Source of the DNA: Paractinoplanes bogorensis
GTDB taxonomy: Bacteria; Actinomycetota; Actinomycetes; Mycobacteriales; Micromonosporaceae
Length of the DNA stretch: 64,000 nucleotides
Assembly (NCBI RefSeq): GCF_018829635.1
Contig: NZ_JAHKKG010000013.1
Coordinates: 248,001 to 312,000, forward strand
Direction of reading: 5' to 3'
Shown: positions 59,526 through 64,000 of the stretch, one piece after another
Numbering within the stretch: the first letter of the stretch is position 1
How the letters are laid out: the number at the start of each line of letters is the position of its first letter
The notes under the pieces: model-generated
What the model saw: only the letters and a program-made list of their open reading frames with translations
Told to the model about the DNA's origin: nothing
Databases searched by the model: none
Made by a program: the position numbers and the translations under genes

Positions 59526-60730
59526 CAGAGCCTTTCCAGGACGGTCGCGACGCCCATGCCGCCGCCGATGCACAGGGTGACCACGGCCCGCCGCTGGTCG
59601 CGTCGTTCGAGTTCGTCGAGGGCGGTGCCGAGCAGCATGGCCCCGGTCGCGCCGAGCGGGTGCCCGAACGCGATCGCCCCGCCGTTGACGTTGACCGTCG
59701 CCGGGTCGAGGCCGAGGTCGCGGATGTACTTGAGGACGACGGCCGCGAACGCCTCGTTGATCTCGTACAGGTCGATGTCGCTGGTCCGCAGGCCCGCCAC
59801 CGCCAGGGCTTTGCGGGTGGCCGGGGCCGGGCCGGTGAGCATCAGGGTGGGGTCGGCGCCGGTGACCGCGGCCCCGGCGATGCGGGCCCGCGGGGTCAGC
59901 CCGAGGTCGCGTCCGGCCTGTTCGCTGCCGATCAGCACCAGTCCGGCGCCGTCCACGATGCCGGAGGAGTTGCCCGCATGGTGGACGTGCTCGAGACGTT
60001 CCAGCCAGTGGAACTTACGCAGGGCGACGGCGTCGAAGAATTCCGTACGGGCGAAGGAGGGTTTGAGGCGTCCCAGGCCCTCGACCGTGGTGCCGGGGCG
60101 CGGGTGCTCGTCGGCGGTGAGGATGTCGAGCCCGTTGGCGTCCCGGACCGGCACGATCGAGCGGCTGAAGTGCCCGCCGGCCTGCGCCTTGGCCGCCTTC
60201 TCCTGCGACTCGGCCGCGAACCGGTCGACGTCCTCCCGGGAGAAGCCCTCGAGCGTGGCGATCAGGTCGGCGCTGATGCCCTGCGGCACGAAGTCGGTCG
60301 CGAGGGAGGTCTCGGGGTCGAGGAACCACGCGCCGCCGTCCGAGCCCATCGGGTTGCGCGACATCGATTCGACGCCGCCCGCGACGATCAGGTGTTCCCA
60401 GCCCGAGCGGATCCGGGCGGCCGCCTGGTTGACCGCCTCCAGACCCGAGCCGCAGAAGCGGTTTAGCTGCACGCCCGCGACCGTGTCGGGCAGGCCGGCG
60501 AGCAGGGCGGCGGCGCGGGACAGGTCGCCGCCCTGCTCACCGATCGGGGTGACGATGCCGAGCACGAGGTCGTCGATGCGGGCCGGGTCGAGCGGCTCCA
60601 CACGGCGTCGAAGAGCACCGAGCAGGCCGGTGACCAGGGAGATCGGCTTGACCCCGTGCAACGCGCCGTCCGGTTTGCCGCGGCCGCGGGGGGTGCGCAG
60701 GGCGTCGTACACGTAAGCCTCAGAGGGCAC
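59525..60730 (-). CDS. Acetyl-CoA acyltransferase (thiolase, FadA type)
   Basis: A 401-aa thiolase. The acylated Cys is in LNRFCGSGLEAVN (near 90), the acid/base His in GGAIAFGHPLGATGAM (near 356), and the second Cys in TLCIGGGMG (near 386). It cleaves 3-ketoacyl-CoA in the last step of the spiral and pairs with the FadB-type enzyme. It starts at a GTG (60730) that overlaps the acyl-CoA dehydrogenase end by 11 bp. Confidence 0.93.
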   Translation of the reverse strand: MPSEAYVYDALRTPRGRGKPDGALHGVKPISLVTGLLGALRRRVEPLDPARIDDLVLGIVTPIGEQGGDLSRAAALLAGLPDTVAGVQLNRFCGSGLEAVNQAAARIRSGWEHLIVAGGVESMSRNPMGSDGGAWFLDPETSLATDFVPQGISADLIATLEGFSREDVDRFAAESQEKAAKAQAGGHFSRSIVPVRDANGLDILTADEHPRPGTTVEGLGRLKPSFARTEFFDAVALRKFHWLERLEHVHHAGNSSGIVDGAGLVLIGSEQAGRDLGLTPRARIAGAAVTGADPTLMLTGPAPATRKALAVAGLRTSDIDLYEINEAFAAVVLKYIRDLGLDPATVNVNGGAIAFGHPLGATGAMLLGTALDELERRDQRRAVVTLCIGGGMGVATVLERL

Positions 60731-61883
60731 GCGCGATCAGCTCCTTCATGATCTCGTTGGTGCCGCCGTAGATCTTCTGGACGCGGGCGTCGGCGTACAT
60801 GCGCGCGATCGGGTATTCGGTCGTGTAGCCGTAGCCGCCGAAGATCTGCAGGCACCGGTCGACGACCTCGCACTGGCCCTCGGTGAGCCACGATTTCGCC
60901 ATCGCGGCCGTGGCCACGTCGAGTTCGCCGCGGACGTGCCGGGTGATGCAGTCGTCGAGGAAGATCCGGGCGACGCGGGTGCGGGTGGCGCATTCGGCCA
61001 GCACCATGCGGGTGTTCTGGTGCCCGATGAGCGGCTTTCCGAAGGCGGTGCGTTCCTTCGCGTACGCGGTGGCCAACTCGACGGCCCGCTGCATGGCGGC
61101 CACCGCTCCGACGCCGATGACCAGCCGTTCCTGGGGGAGCTGGTGCATCATCTGCACGAACCCCGCACCCTCCGTCTGCAGGAGATTCGCGGCCGGGACG
61201 CGGAAGTCGTCGAAGAACAGTTCCGCCGTGTCGTTCGAGTGCAGGCCGATCTTCTCGATCATCCGGCCGCGGCGGAACCCGGGGTCGCCGTCCTTGATCT
61301 CGCAGACGATCAGGCTGATGCCGGCCGCGCGCTGCGACGGGTCGGTCTTGACGGCGAGAACGAGCAGGTCGGCCACGCCGCCGTTGGTGATGAACGTCTT
61401 CGACCCCGAGATCAGGTAGTCGTCGCCGTCGCGGACCGCGCGGGTGCGGATCTCCTGCAGGTCGGAGCCGCCGCCCGGCTCGGTCATGCCGATGGCCCCG
61501 ACGAGCTCGCCCGAGCACAGGCCGGGCAGCCAGCGCCTCTTCTGAGATTCATTCCCGTACGAGGTCAGGTAGCCGGTCACGATGCCGCTGTGCACCGCGA
61601 GTCCCAGGCTGCCCTCCCCGGCGGCCGTCTGCTCGTGCAGCAGGACGGCCTCGTGGGTGAAGTCGCCGCCCCCGCCGCCGTACTCCTCGGGGACGCTCAG
61701 CCCGAGCAGACCGAGCGCGCCCGCCTGCCGGTAGTGCTCGCGGTCGGGGTGTCCCTGCCGTTCGAGGCGTTCGGTGTGCGGCACCACCTCCTTGGTGAAG
61801 AAGGTGCGGGCCAGCTCGGCCAGATCGTCGTGCTCGGGGTGGGACCACGCCGGCGTGTAGCCGTCCAGTCCAGGAGTGGTCAT
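60720..61883 (-). CDS. Acyl-CoA dehydrogenase, long-chain/isovaleryl type
   Basis: A 387-aa flavoenzyme. The C-terminal KIYGGTNEIMKELIARAL has Gly where short/medium-chain enzymes keep the catalytic Glu (YEG), and instead HQLPQERLVIGVGAVA carries the Glu used by long-chain and isovaleryl-CoA dehydrogenases. IGMTEPGGGSDLQ and FITNGG are FAD/substrate motifs. TAGGGT (61895-61890, minus strand) is immediately before an ATG at 61889 and six bases before the ATG at 61883, so the latter is taken as the leaderless start. First gene of the beta-oxidation operon. Confidence 0.92.
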   Translation of the reverse strand: MTTPGLDGYTPAWSHPEHDDLAELARTFFTKEVVPHTERLERQGHPDREHYRQAGALGLLGLSVPEEYGGGGGDFTHEAVLLHEQTAAGEGSLGLAVHSGIVTGYLTSYGNESQKRRWLPGLCSGELVGAIGMTEPGGGSDLQEIRTRAVRDGDDYLISGSKTFITNGGVADLLVLAVKTDPSQRAAGISLIVCEIKDGDPGFRRGRMIEKIGLHSNDTAELFFDDFRVPAANLLQTEGAGFVQMMHQLPQERLVIGVGAVAAMQRAVELATAYAKERTAFGKPLIGHQNTRMVLAECATRTRVARIFLDDCITRHVRGELDVATAAMAKSWLTEGQCEVVDRCLQIFGGYGYTTEYPIARMYADARVQKIYGGTNEIMKELIARAL

Positions 61884-61889
61884 GGTCAT

Positions 61890-61946
61890 ACCCTAGACCC
61901 GCCGCCGGCCTTGTTGGCAAGCCGTCAACAAGCCGGGTAGTAGGGT
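61890..61946. promoter_or_regulatory. Divergent leaderless promoters and TetR operator
   Basis: CTTGTTG (61910-61916) and CAACAAG (61926-61932) form a 23-bp palindrome midway between the two -10 boxes: TAGGGT on the minus strand (61895-61890) for the acyl-CoA dehydrogenase and TAGGGT on the plus strand (61941-61946) for the TetR gene. Confidence 0.7.
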
Positions 61947-61953
61947 CCTGACG

Positions 61954-62553
61954 ATGAGTGTGCAGGCCGGACCCCGGCGCCGGCTGGAACCGGACGCCCG
62001 CCGCGAGCAGATCCTGTCGGTGGCGGTGCGGCTGTTCGGCGAGCGCGGCTACGCCGGGGTGTCGGCGACCGACGTGGCGCGCGGGGCCGGAGTGGCCCGC
62101 GGCCTGGTCAACCACTACTTCGGCACCAAGAAGGACCTCTATCTCGAGGTCATCCGGGTGATGCTGACCGTGCCCGGGATGGCCGTGGCCGGGCTGCCCG
62201 GCGACGACCTGCCGAGCCGGGTCGATGCCATCACGACCTGGTTCCTCGACGTCGTGTCCCGGCACAGCCGGTCGTGGCTGGCCGCGATCACGGCCGGCGG
62301 CATGTCCGGCGACCCCGACGTCGACCGGGTGATCGCCCAGGCCATCGACGCGGCGGCCGAGGCTGTGCTCGCCGCCGTGTGGCGGCCGGCGTCGCCACCT
62401 GCGCTTCAGGCCATGGCCCGGGCGTACGTGGGACTGGCCGTCGCCACCGCCCGCGAGTGGCTCGAGCGCGGGGTGCTGACCCGCGCCCAGGTGCACAAGC
62501 TGCTCTCCGCCTCGCTGCTGACCATGGTGGAGCAGGTTTTCCCGGACGCTTAG
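61954..62553 (+). CDS. TetR-family regulator of beta-oxidation operon
   Basis: A 199-aa TetR protein. HTH: REQILSVAVRLFGERGYAGV, then ATDVARGAGVARGLVNHYFGTKKDLYLEVIR. The ligand domain is helical. TAGGGT is seven bases before the ATG (leaderless). The palindrome between this gene and the divergent acyl-CoA dehydrogenase indicates direct control of the beta-oxidation operon, in the manner of FadR/KstR-type TetR proteins that bind acyl-CoA. Confidence 0.92.
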   Translation: MSVQAGPRRRLEPDARREQILSVAVRLFGERGYAGVSATDVARGAGVARGLVNHYFGTKKDLYLEVIRVMLTVPGMAVAGLPGDDLPSRVDAITTWFLDVVSRHSRSWLAAITAGGMSGDPDVDRVIAQAIDAAAEAVLAAVWRPASPPALQAMARAYVGLAVATAREWLERGVLTRAQVHKLLSASLLTMVEQVFPDA

Positions 62554-62678
62554 CGCGTCGCTGCTGTCCGTTCGGGGGGCTGTCCTCCGGCCCCGGTCTG
62601 ACCACGATGAGGGTATCTGCGCGCTTCACGCGGACCCCTCACCGGTGACCGATCACCTTGCGTACGGCGGAGTCAGAC

Positions 62679-63701
62679 ATGGATTCGGAACGGTACAGCC
62701 CGGACACCCTCACCCTCGGCGGCGACTACCCCGCGGCCTCCCTCGATCGGCTCAACGACCTGCTGAACGACGCGGGCCGCCCGCTCGTGCACACCGGACG
62801 GACGGCCGGCGGACGGCAGGTGATCGCCGTCCGCGACTACGACGCCGTCCAGGCGGTCGACGTGCTGCGGGCGGCCGGGGCCGAGGCGCGGGCCGACCCG
62901 CAATATCTCGGCGGCACGTTCCAGCTGGCCGGGCGCTACTGGGGGCACGGGTTCAGCTGGGCCGAGCTGACCGCGGCGCCGCCGGTCGAACCGCCCAAGT
63001 TCTCCGAGACCGCCCCGCCCGAGGGACTGCGCCGGCCGGTCGTGGCCCTGCTCGACACCGGCGTGCAGGAACACTCGTGGCTGGAGTCCACCCCGGACGA
63101 CCCGTTCCTGATCCACGCCGAGCAGCTGGACTCCCCGTTCGGCGGGCAGGTCCTCGAGATCCACGCGGGCGAGGTGGCCGCCGCCGGGCACGGCACCTTC
63201 CTGGCCGGACTGATCCGGCTGGCCGCGCCGAGCGCCCAGGTGCTGTCGCTGCGCGTGATGAACGACGAGGGCAAGGTCAACGAGTCCACCGTGATCGGCG
63301 CCCTGGAGTGGCTGGCCGGCTATCACGACCCGCGGGAACGGCCGGTCGACGTGGTCTGCATGGCGTTCGGCCGGGCGCCGAGCGACACCGACCCGGTCGA
63401 TCCGTTGCTGAAGGCGATCATGCCGCTGGCCGAGAAGGGCATCCCGCTGGTCGCGTCGGCCGGCAACGACCACCAGAGCGCCGAGATCTACCCGGCCGCG
63501 TTCGACGTGGTCACCGCGGTCGGCGCCGGGTTCGGGCGCTACCACGCCGAGTTCAGCAACTACGGGCCCTGGGTCGACCGCTACCGCGACGGGGTGGACG
63601 TGCTCGGGCCGATGCCGGGCGGCAAGTGGGCCAAGTGGAGCGGAACCTCGTTCTCGGCGGCCAGCTTCGCCGGCGACCTGGCGCGACCGCATGTCCGCTG
63701 A
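62679..63701 (+). CDS. S8 subtilisin-like serine protease (cytoplasmic type)
   Basis: A 340-aa protease without signal peptide. The N-terminal 100 residues are an extra domain (RLNDLLNDAGRPLVHTGRTA, VIAVRDYDAVQAVDVLRAAG). The triad is Asp in VALLDTGVQ (near 123), His in GHGTFLAGLI (near 170), and Ser in SGTSFSAASFAG (near 323), with oxyanion Asn in ASAGND. The start is the ATG at 62679 with a GGAG site six bases upstream, shorter than the frame from 62658. The next gene, an ECF sigma factor, begins 11 bp before its stop, so they are translationally coupled. It may degrade or activate partners of the sigma factor. Confidence 0.9.
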   Translation: MDSERYSPDTLTLGGDYPAASLDRLNDLLNDAGRPLVHTGRTAGGRQVIAVRDYDAVQAVDVLRAAGAEARADPQYLGGTFQLAGRYWGHGFSWAELTAAPPVEPPKFSETAPPEGLRRPVVALLDTGVQEHSWLESTPDDPFLIHAEQLDSPFGGQVLEIHAGEVAAAGHGTFLAGLIRLAAPSAQVLSLRVMNDEGKVNESTVIGALEWLAGYHDPRERPVDVVCMAFGRAPSDTDPVDPLLKAIMPLAEKGIPLVASAGNDHQSAEIYPAAFDVVTAVGAGFGRYHAEFSNYGPWVDRYRDGVDVLGPMPGGKWAKWSGTSFSAASFAGDLARPHVR

Positions 63702-64000
63702 CGTCCACCTCGGCGATCTGCTGGAACGGGCCCGCGACGGCGACCGGGAATCACTGCGCGAACTGGTGCACGAACTGAACCCGGTGCTGTGGCGGGTCGC
63801 CCGTGGACAGGGGCTGTCGGCCGAGGACGCGGCCGACGTGGTGCAGACGACCTGGCTCGAACTGCTGCGGCGGCTGCACGAGATCCGGTCGCCGCGGGCG
63901 GTGACGGCCTGGCTGATCACCGCGACCCGGCGCGAGTCGTGGCACCGCCAGCAGCGCGGGCGGCGGGACCGGCCCGACTCCGACGGCGTGCTGGAGGCGG
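63691..64000 (+). CDS. ECF-type RNA polymerase sigma factor (3' partial)
   Basis: The ATG at 63691 lies inside the end of the S8 protease gene. The 103 visible residues are sigma region 2: LLERARDGDRESLRELVHELNPVLWRVARGQGLSAEDAADVVQTTWLELLRRLHEI, then SPRAVTAWLITATRRESWHR, including the DVVQTTWLELL core-binding helix and the TATRRE -10 recognition region. Region 4 lies beyond the window. In actinobacteria such sigma genes are often next to proteases and CHAT/TPR proteins; whether that holds here cannot be seen. Confidence 0.9.
   Translation, partial: MSADVHLGDLLERARDGDRESLRELVHELNPVLWRVARGQGLSAEDAADVVQTTWLELLRRLHEIRSPRAVTAWLITATRRESWHRQQRGRRDRPDSDGVLEA

Noticed and set aside
57579..60716. 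A 1045-codon open frame on the plus strand
   Set aside because: It is antisense to the thiolase and FadB-type genes, whose catalytic motifs are intact; open only because of GC-rich codon structure.

Overview
The window is a stretch of a GC-rich actinobacterial chromosome. Gene density, strongly G/C-ending codons, many GTG starts, overlapping ATGA/GTGA start-stop junctions, and families such as the DUF574-type methyltransferase and CBM2/AbfB/GH9 carbohydrate proteins all fit. A Micromonosporaceae member (Actinoplanes-like) is my best guess, but that is inference without a database search.

Left part, 1-17812: a truncated Cys-pair repeat protein, an FAD oxidoreductase, a DHA2-type drug exporter, a HEAT-like gene bracketed by two unrelated minisatellites (44-bp and 64-bp units), an amino-acid permease with a GNAT enzyme, and a divergent SDR/XRE pair. 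A 1.6-kb gene-free tract with two long perfect or near-perfect inverted repeats follows. Next is a four-gene redox/signalling operon (ferric-reductase-like protein, FMN-binding protein, response regulator, histidine kinase), a membrane diguanylate cyclase, and a PadR/membrane-protein pair.

Middle, 17813-20954: a visibly lower-GC, mostly decayed island. It holds a zinc-ribbon remnant, a 77-aa orphan, a broken excisionase-like HTH gene, an intact small membrane protein with a terminator, a tRNA-arm-like relic, and a fragment homologous to the intact membrane gene on its left flank.

20955-46130: hydrolases, MarR/TetR regulators with clear palindromic operators, a secreted FnIII-CBM2 protein, and a 693-aa unknown gene. 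A perfectly paired tRNA-Pro(CGG)-like sequence with altered elbow nucleotides ends one base before the ATG of that gene. Then come an S66 LD-carboxypeptidase, a hybrid histidine kinase, a GGDEF/EAL protein, an AbfB-domain membrane protein, a GH9 cellulase with a CebR-type box inside its first codons, and small-molecule enzymes.

46140-64000: an M15 peptidase, a solute-binding ABC importer operon, an FHA-HTH protein, tandem diguanylate cyclases, a fatty-acid beta-oxidation operon under a divergent TetR, and an S8 protease overlapping an ECF sigma factor that runs off the window.

Recurring themes are c-di-GMP turnover (four proteins), plant-polysaccharide binding and degradation, and leaderless promoters. 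Thirteen starts lie 6-7 nt after a TANNNT -10 box, and this was used to choose starts. A word built on CGTACG next to GGAA recurs in different reading frames across the window.
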